Shown in pieces: positions 10,292 to 22,245 of a stretch of 64,000 bases of DNA. A program made the translations under genes and the position numbers. The notes beneath the pieces were generated by a model. That model did not search any database. It saw only the letters and a program-made list of their open reading frames with translations, and was not told the DNA's origin. Every line of letters starts with the position of its first letter. Within the stretch, counting starts at the first letter, position 1. This DNA comes from Monoplex corrugatus (taxonomy: Eukaryota > Mollusca > Gastropoda > Littorinimorpha > Ranellidae): NCBI GenBank assembly GCA_030674185.1, contig CM060312.1, forward strand, positions 3,490,975 through 3,554,974. Reading direction: 5' to 3'.

Positions 10292-13200
10292 CCCGCACTG
10301 CGCGATCCTGTCGTGGTGGACGTCTCCACCGTCTTTGGCACAACCTGCCTCCTGCCCGACGCCACTTTTCGTCTCCTGCTTCTTCTTCTCCTCCACTGCC
10401 CCTGCCCTCGACCTCGCTGCTGCAAGCTTTGTCTCCTCCTCTGCCGTCTTCGCCTTCGCCTTCTGTCCTGATGGTGCCGCCTTCGCCTTCTGTCCCGCCG
10501 GTGCCGCTTTCGCCTTCTGTCCCGTTGGTGCCGCCTTCGTCGCCACCTCGGCCGCCACCATATGACTGTGAATAGGCTGAAATTATGCCTTTTTAATGCT
10601 CAGTCAACATGCACTGATGGCAAAGCCGAAGTCATTGCTGATTTTATCGCAGATGAGCATGTTGACATTGCTTTTATCACAGAGACATGGCTTAACCCCC
10701 TTGGTCACGAACCTATACATGCTAGCCTCACTCCGAGTGGTTACAGGCTTGCTTCTTTCCATCGCTCATCCCGAGGTGGCGTATCGCTATCCTCTACAAC
10801 GACTCACTCCATTCCCGCCTATCTTTCTCGCAGTCTCTTCCTTTCTCCCATCCTTCTTTCGAGCACGTTGAAGTATCCTTCCAATCCACCCCTCACCCCA
10901 TCACCTTCTCCTGTGTCTATCGACCCCCACCTAGCTCTGCCAACAAACTCACCACATCCACGTTTCTCTCTGACTTTGACCAATTGCTTGACCACTACTG
11001 CCTCTTACCTGGAAATCTCATCATTCTAGGTGACATCAATGTCCACTATGACAACACTCACCGTTATGACACAAGACATATCATCAACTCTCTGTCCAAT
11101 CACAATATGACTCAACACATTTCTGAACCAACCCATCAAAAAGGTCACATTCTTGACTGGATCATTTCTCGTGATCACCACAATTCCGCTACTGACAACT
11201 GCTTAGTTCTTTCTACCCGTCTAACTTCAGCCCTTCCATCTGACCACTCTGCAATTCTCTGTTCTCTCGACATTTCTCCTCCTTCCCGTACCATGCGCAC
11301 AGTGACTCGACGCAATCTCAAATCTATCGACCTCTCCACATTTTCATCTGATGCCTTCCGTCTCCTTTCTGAAAAGTCACATAACCTTGCCGAATGAATT
11401 CTATACTACTCTCCACCATCTTCTGGACACTCATGCTCCAGCCACAACCCGTCTTTTACCTGACCGCCCCCCTACCCCCTGGCTCACTCATGAGATCGCC
11501 TGTGCAAAACGTGCCCGCCGCAGAGCAGAGCGCCGCTGGCGCAAATCCAAACTCACTGTACACAGGCAACTTTTCCAAGCCTCTAAAACAAAAGTATCCA
11601 CCCTCATTGCATCAGCAAAAACAAACTATTTCCAAACCAAAATCCTGAATGCCTCTTCTTCAAAAGAACTCTTTACAACCATGAATCATCTCCTTGGCAC
11701 ACGAAAAGATTTACCTCTCCCAACAAAACATACAAATGAAGAACTCCCATCTGTATTCTCCAAGTATTTCACCACCAAAATACAAACTCTTCGTGACAGG
11801 CTTGACAGGACACCCTGTCAACCATGCCCACCTGACCCTTCCTTCTCTGGCACACCTCTTACTACTTTTACCCAGTCTCACAAGAAGAAATTCTCAACAC
11901 AATCAGATCCATGTCGTTCAAAACCTGCGAACTGGATCCTCTTCCAGGTTCTCTCTACTCTGACTGTCTCCCTACTCTCCTCCCATTCATCACTGACATC
12001 ATCAACACTTCTCTTCAAGCTGGAACTGTCCCAGATTCTTTCAAGTCTGCTATTGTTCACCCTCTCCTCAAGAAACACAATTTAGATCCAAATGAACTGA
12101 AAAATTACCGGCCTATCTCTAATCTCTCTTTCTTGTCAAAACTCCTTGAAAAAGTCGTCCTCAACCAGCTGAACTCTCACCTGTCTGCCAACAATCTCCT
12201 CAATCCTTTCCAGTCAGCCTACCGCCAGTGCCATAGCACTGAAACTGCTTTGCTACACATTCTCAACAATCTCCTCCTTGCAACTGATACTGGCAAAGTC
12301 TCTCTCCTCACACTCCTTGATCTGTCTGCAGCCTTTGATACCATTGATCATGGTTTCTCCTTTCTAGACTTCATCATACTTTTGGCATCTCTGACATTGC
12401 TCTGTCTTGGTTCACTTCATACCTATCAAACAGAAAACAAATCGTTCTCATCAATGGCACTTACTCTCAACCTGCATACCTGACCTGTGGTGTTCCACAA
12501 GGATCTGTCCTTGGCCCTGTTCTTTTCACTCTTTACACCTCCCCCCTGTCCACCATCATCAACTCCCATTCTATAAAACACCACTTCTATGCTGATGACA
12601 CCCAACTTCAAGACAGTGACTCACCTGATAATATACAGCGCCTGTTGACTCGCACCACTGAGTGTTACTCGGAAATTAAGAACTGGATGACACACAATAG
12701 ACTTCAGCTTAATGACGACAAAACAGAAGCTATCCTCATTGGCACCCGTCAGAAACTTTCTCAGCTGCCTCCTCTTTCTCTCCCATTATGTAACACATCA
12801 GTCCCAATTTCTGATTCAGCTAAAAACCTTGGTGTCTGCATTGACTCTACCCTCTCCATGAACAACTTTGTTTCTCAAACTGCCAGATCCTGCTACTATC
12901 ATCTCCATCGTATAAGGCTGATCAGGAAGTATCTCTCTATCGAAACAACTGCAAAACTCGTTCTCTCCTTCATAATGTCTCGCATTGACTATTGCAATTC
13001 ACTCCTGTCTGGTCTTCCTGCCTCCACCATTCACATCCTACAGCGCATTCAAAACAATGCTGCACGCCTTGTACTCAAAAAGAAAAAAGCTGACCACATA
13101 TCTCCTCTCCTGGCACAACTTCACTGGCTCCCTGTATCAAAGCGCATACAGTACAAACTAGACACCATGTGCTACAAAAGCCTCAATAACGCAGCCCCCG

Positions 13201-13595
13201 ATTACCTGTCAAGCCTACTTGAGATCTATGTTCCCTCACGTACCCTCCGCTCTGCCTCTGATCCTCTGACTTTTCGCTTTCCACGCACTAAGCTCAATAC
13301 CTATGGTCCACGAGCCTTCTCTGTTTCTGGTCCACTCTCCTGGAACAAACTTCCTCTCTCAGTCCGTCAGCAACCTACTTTTGTCTCCTTCAAGTCCGCT
13401 CTCAAAACTCACCTTTTCTCCTCCGCATAAAATCCTAACCTCACTCAACCCCCCCCCCCCCCTCTGCAGCCTGTCTCCGCTCGGAGGGAATCACATGGTT
13501 ATAATATATAATTGTATATGCTATGCTCTCTATAATTTTCCATTGCTTTTATTCTTGCTTTTATTGCTTTTATTCTTTCTCCCCATTTATAGCCA

Positions 13596-13688
<93 letters not shown>

Positions 13689-13793
13689 GTGTGCGTGCGT
13701 GCGTGCGTGCTTGCGTGTGTGTCTGCTTCAGCGCTTAGATTTGATTTGATTTTATCAAGATTTTTTGCGCTATATAAATATTGTAATTATTAT
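10292..13793 (+). mobile_element. L2-type LINE copy 1, frameshifted
   Basis: About 3.5 kb element inserted in a CFDP2-like LINE. In order: Pro/Ser-rich N-terminal region with 27-bp repeats (10440-10560), AP endonuclease (FNAQS about 10588, ITETWL about 10675, GDINVHYD about 11030, SDHSAIL about 11240), RT with KNYRPISNLSFLSKLLEKVV (about 12098), [13 protein letters not shown] (about 12315), [13 protein letters not shown] (about 12488) and YADD (about 12588), then the C-terminal domain ending at 13428. Frame breaks relative to the intact copy at 57.3-61.2 kb lie near 10783, 11395, 11870 and 12350, so it is inactive. The 3' UTR carries a (GT)n tract and the conserved terminal hairpin at 13731-13785. 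Confidence 0.9.
13597..13731. repeat. (GT)n microsatellite in L2-type 3' UTR
   Basis: Long GT/GC-variant tract between the 3' UTR and the terminal hairpin of the element. It is present at the same place in the other L2-type copies, so it belongs to the family. Confidence 0.97.
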
Positions 13794-14398
13794 AAAAGCA
13801 AAAAAGAGCTGGATGACTAATGAAATTTTGGGCCTGAAGGAGGAAAGAAGGAAGGCAAAGAGAAACGAGGAGATATACAGGAAGATAAATAAAGAAATCA
13901 GGTATAGGTGCAATGAAGCTAAGGAAGCTTGGCTGAACACAAAATGCAAAGAGATAGAAGAACGACACAAAATGGATCCTCAGGGTATGTACAGACGAAT
14001 TGAAGAAATTGTCCACAGGAAAAATACATGCACATCAACTGGTTGCTTAAAATCGAAAGATGGCACGCTTATCATGGAAAATGACAAAATATTAGACAGA
14101 TGGGGAGAGTACATTAAAGACCTTTTTGAGGATGACAAACGAAGAACACATTATAAAAAAGAACTTTGAAGGACTACCCATAATGAAAGATGAAGTTAGA
14201 GCAGCACTGAAAAAGATGAAACCAGGAAAAGCCCCAGGACCAGACAACATTACTACAGAGATGATTGAAGCCCTGGAGGAATTTGGCATAGAAAAAATAA
14301 CAGTCCTCCTAAATGAAATTTATGACACTGGAAAAATACCCAAAGATATGTCAAAATCAATTTTCATTGCACTTCTAAAGAAGACAGGGCAACTCACA
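13794..14398 (+). mobile_element. CFDP2-like LINE copy 2, 3' part (split)
   Basis: Continues the linker frame (MTNEILGLKEERRKAKRNEE) and RT block 1 with KAPGPDNITTEMIEA, up to the LLKKTGQ motif. At about 14398 it joins abruptly to endonuclease sequence of another copy of the same family. A frameshift lies near 14135. Confidence 0.85.
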
Positions 14399-17050
14399 TG
14401 AAAAAGGAGTAGGCATCATGATGGACAAAGACAAATCAAAAGCAGTTAAGGGATACTGGGCTGTGTCCGACAGAGTTTTGCTGGTCAAATTCGGAGGTAA
14501 ACCAATTGATATCAAATCATTCAGGTGTATGCACCAACATCCGCAAGCTCTCAGGAAGACATCGACAACTTCTACGAAGTATTAGAGATGGCCAAGTCCA
14601 ATGTAAATCACAAGAAGGTACTGTAATAATGGGAGAATTTAATGCTAAAGTGGGACAGGATAGGGTGGAGGATATAGTTGGACCTCATGGCCTTGGTACG
14701 CATAATAAAAGGGGTGAGAAACTTGTAGAATGGGCACAGATGAACGAGTTTATAGTAGGAAACACCTGGTTTGAGCAGTCTAATAGAAGAAAATGGACTT
14801 GGATGAGTCCAGGAGATAATACCAAAAATCAGATTGACTACATCCTAATCAACAAAAGATTTAGAAATTCTTTACTGTCAGCAAAAACACTACCAGGCGC
14901 AGACTGCAACAGTGACCACAATCCTGTAGTGGGAAGATTTAGACTGAAATTGAGGAAAAGGAAACAGACCAAAAACAACATCAAATTAAACCTTGGACTC
15001 TTAAAGACAGATGAAGGGATACGTAATAAAAATTAATGTGCATGTTCAAAACAAATTCAGTGCTCTGGAAGACGTTGGTGACAGTGAGGAACAATGGACA
15101 AAGTTGAGGAATTCGATAAATGAAGCTTGTGAAGAAATCCCTAAAGCAGATAGAAAAGCAAAAAAGAACTGGATGACTAATGAAATTTTGGGCTTGATGG
15201 AGGAAAGGAGGAAGGCAAAGAGAAATGAGGAGATCTACAGGAAGATAAACAAGGAGATCAGAAATAGGTGCAATGAAGCTAAGGAAGCTTGGCTGAAATC
15301 AAATTGCAAAGAAATGGAAGAACGACACAAAACGGATCTTCAGGGTATGTACAGACGAAATGAAGAAATTGTCCATAGAAAAAATACATGCTATCAACTG
15401 GTTGCTTGAAATCGAAAGATGGCACGCTTATCATGGAAAAAGACAAAATATTAGACAGATGGGGAGAGTACATTAAAGACCTTTTTGAGGATGACAGAAA
15501 CGAAGAACACATTATAAAAAAGAACTTTGAAGGACCACCCATAATGAAAGATGAAGTTAGAGCAGCACTGAAAAAGATGAAACCGAGAAAAGCCCCAGGA
15601 CCAGACAACATTACTACAGAGATGATTGAAGCCCTGGAGGAATTTGGCATAGAAAAAATAACAGTCCTCCTAAATGAAATTTACGACACTGGAAAAATCC
15701 CCAAAGATATGTCAAAATCAATTTTCATTGCACTTCCAAAGAAGACAGGGGCTAGAGAATGCGAACTCCATCGCACAATCAGTCTGATGAGCCATGTAAC
15801 AAAAATCCTGTTAAGAATTGTCATGATGAGGACAAGGAATAGAATCAAAAGAGAAATAGCAGAAGAACAGTGTGGATTTGTGGAAGGGAAAGGAACTATT
15901 AATGCCATATACATCCTAAGAACTATCATAGAGAGGTCAATTGAGATGAATAAGGATTTATATTTATGCTTTGTTGACTACACCAAGGCTTTCGATCGGG
16001 TAAGACATGATGAATTGATCAACCAACTGGAGAGACTCAATGTTGATGGAAACGATCTACGAATAATCAGAAATATGTACTGGGAACAAACAGCTGCAAT
16101 GAGAATAGAAAACAATGTAAGCTCTTTCCAAAATATCAAAAGAGGAGTCAGACAGGGTTGTGTTTTGTCACCAAATCTGTTTTCACTTTACAGCGAAAAC
16201 ATCATGAGAAACCTAAAAGAAGACCCTGGATTAAAGTTTGGAGGGAAAATAATAAACAACATTCGATATGCAGATGACACCGTGCTAATTGCAGAAAGTG
16301 AAAGAGACCTACAAACCTTGTGAATATACTAGAAATAGAAAGCAAAGGTAAGGGGCTGGAACTAAACAGCAGGAAGACTGAAGTCATGGTGATCAGTAAA
16401 AAACATGAAATCCCCTCATGCAAAATAACAGGAAATGGCACAACCTTGACACAGGTTGAGAAATTCAAATACCTGGGAACGATCACTTCATCAGAAGGCA
16501 GATGCACATGAGAAATAGCCGGCAGAATCGGCCAAGCCAAAACAGCATTCAAGAAGATGACAAGCATTCTTACCAACAAATGCCTATCAATTAACATCAG
16601 GAAGAGAGTTCTTGAATGTTATATAGAACCAATAATGTTGTACGGATGCGAGGCGTGGACAGTCAACAAACAAAGCCAGGAACAAGATTGAGGCAGCTGA
16701 GATGTGGTTTCTAAGAAGAATGTTGAGAGTTCCATGGACAGCAAAGAAAAGAAACGAGACAGTCTTGATGGAGGCAGACCCAAGTAGATCGTTCATAAGG
16801 AAGATTAGAAAAAGACAGGTAACATTTATAGGCCATTTTATGAGGAAAGGGGATTTGGAGCACCTGGTCATGGCGGGAAAGCTGGAGGGAAAGAGAGCAC
16901 TGGGTAGACCCAGGGAGAAAATGCTGGACGGACTTGCGGAATGGCTGGGGACGGGGAGGGTGGGAGAGATGCTAGGGGCAACGAGCGATAGAGGCAGATG
17001 GAAGTCCATGATCGCCAACGCCATGCGACAGGGCACCTGATGATGATGAT
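14399..17050 (+). mobile_element. CFDP2-like LINE copy 3, nearly complete ORF
   Basis: The most complete copy of this family. From about 14400: endonuclease (YWAVSDRVLLVKFGG, GEFNAKVGQDR about 14631, QIDYILINKRFR about 14830, SDHNPVVGRFR about 14921), linker, RT (KAPGPDNITTEMI about 15593, FVEGKGTINAI, FVDYTKAFDRVRHDELI about 15970, GVRQGCVLSPNLFS about 16145, RYADDTVLIAE about 16266) and the C-terminal part to about 17038. Breaks: frameshifts near 14515, 15020, 15395, 16320 and 16680, and a TCA-to-TGA stop near 16510. The 3' end is a short (TGA)n tail at 17037-17055, shared with copies at 46.7 and 55.9 kb. A simple repeat tail fits RTE-type elements (established for that clade). Confidence 0.88.
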
Positions 17051-17066
17051 GAAGAAAAACATTGCA

Positions 17067-17070
<4 letters not shown>

Positions 17071-17136
<66 letters not shown>
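17071..17136. repeat. (TC)n microsatellite
   Basis: Uninterrupted TC dinucleotide tract directly 3' of the CFDP2-like element. A comparable CT tract precedes the related block at 39.04 kb. Confidence 0.97.
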
Positions 17137-17137
<1 letters not shown>

Positions 17138-17545
17138 CTTGCCTTACGTTTAATAGATGATTATCGTATTGTAAAGCTCTTAATGATACAGTTAGATAAA
17201 CAACAAAGCAAACAAACAAACAAACAGACAAAAGCAAAACAAAAACAAAGCAAAAAATAACAACAACAAATATAAACCATGACAGCACTACTGAAATTTA
17301 AGATGTTGTGGAAATTACAGTCTTAGTCTTTTTTCTTACTGTGTTTTGTTTTGTTTTCGTTTTTGTTTGTTTGTTTTTTAATCTATTGTCCTAAAGGCAT
17401 TTCATGCACACATAAAGCCAATCCTGTTCCACACAAGTTCAGATCGCAACATGCACTTGAGAAAAACAAGCAGTCACATCAGAGAAATCAGAAAAGAGAA
17501 AAATAAACAACCAAGAGTACACATATGTTAGTATTTTCTCTTTTA
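17137..17545. repeat. Dispersed block D (copy 1)
   Basis: Non-coding, with AAAC-rich and GTTTT-rich stretches. It matches 39050-39515 over most of its length (shared words include AAGATGTTGTGGAAATTACA and CATAAAGCCAATCC). Both copies follow a CT tract. It is probably a non-autonomous repeat or part of an older duplication. Confidence 0.65.
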
Positions 17546-17561
17546 ATGTTGAACAATCATT

Positions 17562-17785
17562 AAACGAATTGTGGGAACCTTTCTTTTGTCATGCAAAACA
17601 AAAATGATAGCACGTGTGAGAGAACATGCACAATTTTCAAACAGTGCCTGCTTGTCTTTGTTGACCAAGGGAAAGTATTTGATAGGGTCAAAAGAAACAA
17701 ACTGTGAGAGCCATTGATGTTGTACAGTGCAAAGCGGCAACTTCTTGACAACATCAGGGCGGTCACAATAACATCCTATACACAC
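17562..17785 (+). pseudogene. Decayed LINE RT fragment, same family as window start
   Basis: The first 50 bases nearly repeat positions 5-55. Further on one frame reads CLFVDQGKVFDRVKRNK (RT block A) and a segment matching 600-690. It is interrupted by the next L2-type LINE. Confidence 0.6.
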
Positions 17786-20700
17786 TTCTGATTCTTCGTC
17801 TCCTCCACTGCCCCTGCACTCGACCTTGCTGCTGCAAACTTCGTCTCCTCCTCTGCCATCTTCGCCTTCGCCTTCTGTCCCGCCGGTGCCGCCTTCGCCT
17901 TCGCCTTCTGTCCCGCCGGTGCCGCTTTCGTCTTCTGTCCCACCGGCGCTGCCCTCGTCTTCTGTCCCGCTGGTGCTGCCTTTGTCTTCTGTCCCGCTGG
18001 TGCCTCCTTCGTCTTCTGTCCCGTCGTTGCTGCCTTCGTCTTCTGCCCCGCTGGTGTCGCCTTCGTCTTCTGTCCCGTCGGTGCTGCCTTCGTCTCCACC
18101 TCAGCCGCCGCATTGTGATAAACTGAAACTATGCCTTTTTAACGCTCAGTCAACATGCACTGATGGCAAAGCTGATGTCATTGCTGACTTTATCGCAGAT
18201 GAGCATGTTGACATTGCTTTTATCATCGAAACATGGCTTAACCCCCTTGGTCATGAACCTATACATGTGAATCTCACTCCAAGTGGTTACAGGCTTGTTT
18301 CTTTCCATCGCTCATCCCGAGGTGGTGGTATCGCCATCCTCTACAACGACTCACTCCATTCCCGCCTATCTTTCTCGCAGTCTCTGCCTTTCTCCCATCC
18401 TTCTTTCGAGCACGTTGAAGTATCCTTCCAATCCACCCCTCACCCCATCACCTTCTCCTGTGTCTATCGACCTTCACCTAGCACTGCCAACAAGCTCACC
18501 ACATCCATGTTTCTCTCTGACTTTGATCAACTTCTTGATTACTACTGTCTCTTACCTGGAAATCTCATCATTCTAGGTGACATCAATGTCCACTATGACA
18601 ACACACCCGTTATGACACAAGACATATCATCAACTCTCTGTCCAATAATAATATGACTCAACACATTTCTGAACCAACCCATCAAAAAGGTCACATTCTT
18701 GACTGGATCATTTCTCGTGATCACCACAATTCAGCTACTGATAACTGCTTAGTTCTTTCTACCCGTCTAACTTCAGCCCTTCCATCTGACCACTCTGCAA
18801 TTCTCTGTTCTCTTGACATTCCTCCTCCTTCCCGTACCATGCGCACAGTGACTCGATGCAATCTCAAATCTATCGACCTCTCCTCATTTTCATCTGATGC
18901 CTTCCGTCTCCTTTCTGAAAAGTCACATAACCTTGCCGATGAATTCTACACTACTCTCTACCATCTTCTGGACACTCATGCTCCAGCCACAACCCGTCTT
19001 TTACCTGACCACCCCCGTACCCCCTGGCTCACTCATGAGATTGCCTGTGCAAGACGTGCCTGCCGCAGAGCAGAGCGCCGCTGGCGCAAATCCAAACTCA
19101 CTGTACATAGGCAACTTTTCCAAGCATCTAAAACAAAAGTATCCACCCTCATTGCATCTGCAAAAACAAACTATTTCCAAACCAAAATCCTGAATGCCGC
19201 TTCTTCAAAAGAACTCTTTAGAATCATGAATCATCTCCTTGGCACACGAAAAGATTTACCTCTCCCAACAAAACACACAAATGAAGAACTCCCATCTGTA
19301 TTCTCCAAGTATTTCACCACCAAAATACAAACTCTTCGTGACAGGCTCGACAGGACACCCTGTCAACCATGCCCACCTGACCCTTCCTTCTCTGGCACAC
19401 CTCTTACTACTTTACCCCAGTCTCACAAGAAGAAATTCTCAACACAATCAGATCCATGTCGTTCAAAACCTGCGAACTGGATCCTCTTCCAGGTTCTCTC
19501 TACTCTGACTGTCTCCCTACTCTCCTCCCATTCATCACTGACATCATCAACACTTCTCTCCAAACTGGAACTGTCCCAGATTCTTTCAAGTCTGCTATTG
19601 TTCACCCTCTCCTCAAGAAATACAATTTAGACCCAAATGAACTGAAAAATTACCGGCCTATCTCTAATCTCTCTTTCTTGTCAAAACTGCTTGAAAAAGT
19701 TGTCCTCACCCAACTGAACTCTCACCTGTCTGCCAACAATCTCCTCAATCCTTTCCAGTCAGCCTACCGCCAGTGCCATAGCACTGAAACTGCTTTGACT
19801 ACACATTCTCAACAATCTCCTCCTTGCAACTGATACTGGCAAAGTCTCTCTCCTCACACTCCTTGATCTGTCTGCAGCCTTTGATACCATTGATCATGGT
19901 ATTCTCCTTTCTAGACTTCATCATACTTTTGGCATCTCTGACATTGCTCTCTCCTGATTCACTTCTTATCTATCAAACAGAAAACAAACTGTTCTCATCA
20001 ATGGCACTTACTCTCAACCTGCATACCTGACCTGCGGTGTTCCACAAGGATCTGTCCTTGGCCCTGTTCTTTTCACTCTTTACACCTCCCCCCTGTCCAC
20101 CATCATCAACTCCCACTCTATAAAACACCACTTCTATGCTGATGACACCCAACTTCAAGACAGTGACTCACCTGACAATATACAGCGCCTCCTGACTCGC
20201 ACCACTGAGTGTTACTCGGACATCAAAAATTGGATGACATACAACAAACTTCAGCTAAATGATGACAAGACAGAAGCTATCCTCATTGGCACCCGTCAGA
20301 AACTTTCTCAGCTGCCTCCTCTTTCTCTCCCATTATGTAACACATCAGTCCCAATTTCTGATTCAGCTAAAAACCTTGGTGTCTGCATTGACTCTACCCT
20401 CTCCATGAACAACTTTGTTTCTCAAACTGCCAGATCTTGCTACTATCACCTCCATCGTATAAGCCTGATCAGGAAGTATCTCTCTGTGGAAACAACTGCA
20501 AAACTCGTTCTCTCCTTCATAATGTCTCGCATTGACTATTGCAATTCACTCCTGTCCGGTCTTCCTGCCTCCACCACTCACATCCTACAGCGCATTCAAA
20601 ACAATGCTGCACGCCTTGTACTCAAAAAGAAAAAAGCTGACCACATATCTCCTCTCCTGGCACAACTTCACTGGCTCCCGTATCAAAGCGCATACAGTAC

Positions 20701-21106
20701 AAACTAGACACCATGTGCTACAAAAGCCTCAATAACGCAGCCCCCGATTACCTGTCAAGCCTACTTGAGATCTATGTTCCCTCACATACCCTCCGCTCTG
20801 CCTCTGATCCTCTGACTTTTCGCTTTCCACGCACTAAGCTCAATACCTATGGTCCACGAGCCTTCTCTGTTTCTGGTCCGCTCTCCTGGAACAAACTTCC
20901 TCTCTCAGTCCGTCAGCAACCTATTTTTGTCTCCTTCAAGTCCGCTCTCAAAACTCACCTTTTCTCCTCTGCATAAAATCCTAACCTCACTCAATCCCCT
21001 CTGCAGCCTGTCTCCACTCGGAGAGGAATCACATTGCAATATATAATTGTATATAATATGCTCTCTATAATTTTCCATTGTTTTTATTCTTTCTCCCCAT
21101 TTATAG

Positions 21107-21158
<52 letters not shown>

Positions 21159-21159
21159 T

Positions 21160-21190
<31 letters not shown>

Positions 21191-21312
21191 CATGGGTGCG
21201 TGTGTGTGCATGCGTGCGTGCGTGTGTGTGCGTGCGTGCGTGTGTGTGTGTTTCAGCGCTTAGATTTGATTTTATCAAGATTTTGCGCTATATAAATATT
21301 GTAATTATTATG
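17786..21312 (+). mobile_element. L2-type LINE copy 2, frameshifted
   Basis: Same family as the element at 10.3-13.8 kb, slightly shorter at the 5' end. It has a Pro/Ser-rich region with about eight 27-bp units (17874-18110), endonuclease (from FNAQS about 18140, GDINVHYD about 18575, SDHSAIL about 18786), RT (KNYRPISNLSFLSKLLEKVV about 19645, [13 protein letters not shown] about 19860, [13 protein letters not shown] about 20035, YADD about 20135) and a C-terminal domain ending at 20974. Frame breaks lie near 18605, 19415, 19795, 19955 and 20680. The 3' UTR has (GT)n (21107-21250) and the terminal hairpin (21253-21300). It lies directly against duplicated block C. Confidence 0.9.
21107..21252. 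repeat. (GT)n microsatellite in L2-type 3' UTR
   Basis: GT tract with GTGCGTGC variants, at the same position in the element as in the other copies. Confidence 0.96.
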
Positions 21313-21315
21313 TAA

Positions 21316-22245
21316 TTATCTTCTAACCTCACGCTCAGCTTGGTCATTGAGGGTACAAAAGGGATTCAGCAGCAGACATTTCAGACAAGAATGGTCCAGC
21401 TGTTGATATTTTCCATCCACTTTGTCCTCAGTTGGCGTCACTGACAATCTCTGTGTGCAGTTTCCTAAAGCACCGTTTTAGGTATTGTGTCATGGCGAGT
21501 GATGTGATCAAACAAACCAAACAATCACACTTCGTTGTGCAGTTCCCAGAAGAGGTTCTTGTGTGCCCACCAAGGTGCTGATCTCGTTCCATATGTATTC
21601 ACTGGCCTTATGTTCCACGTAAGCTATACAAAGCAATTTCCTCAAGGACTTGGTTTCAAAGGAGGAGAGTGGCAAGATGGCTCAACGTTCGCCTGACAAT
21701 AACTAAACTCGAGATTCATGGGTTTTATTTCCCGTTGAGGCCTCGACTTTTCTCCTCAGTTTGTCTGGAAAATCGAAGTGAACGTCTATTCATTCGGAAG
21801 AGGATAGAAAACGAGTCAGACCCGTGTGCCTTCTAGCCTGCACAAAAGCTAAAGATCCTACGACAGTTGAGCGTTATGAGAAGCAGGGCGTTCACCTGGC
21901 TGTCCTGGTATAAAACATTGGAGAGATAGGTTGATTTCTCAGGTCCCTCCCTTTGAAGACCAATTAGCCTTCTTGCCTTTCTGAATTGTGGCCAAAAAGA
22001 ACAAACTGCATGGCGCTGCACTGCGGAGATACACTCTCAAAGGGGGAGAACATCCTCAGTTTCACATGGTAAATCCACTGTGGCCACAGAAATGAATATG
22101 AATACAAATATGAATATCAATGTGTGGTCTGCATGCATGCAATGGTTTTCTTTTTTCATAGAGTAGGAATAAATCTTTTATTTAACGTCTGTTTACAGTC
22201 ATGATTTAAAACAGTTTTTATGTGTTGTCTGTATGCATGCAGAAT
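21316..22245. other. Duplicated block C
   Basis: Aligns with 36466-37345 in the same orientation, including an internal SINE. No gene. It ends in the sequence from which the 38-bp minisatellite was amplified. Confidence 0.8.
21664..22118 (+). mobile_element. tRNA-derived SINE, family S1, copy 1
   Basis: The head GAGAGTGGCAAGATGGCTCA resembles a tRNA A box (TGGC..GATGG), and about 50 bases on there is a degenerate B box (GGTTTTATTTCCC; GGTTCATTTCCC in copy 2). A shared body of about 350 bp and a tail of GAATAT repeats follow. Copies lie at 36792-37214 (within the duplication) and 50013-50380 (independent). Confidence 0.65.

Noticed and set aside
17763..18113. Arg-rich and Ala/Lys-rich frames on the minus strand (also at 10178-10561 and 60854-61276)
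   Set aside because: Antisense readings of the 27-bp repeats in the L2-type N-terminal region.
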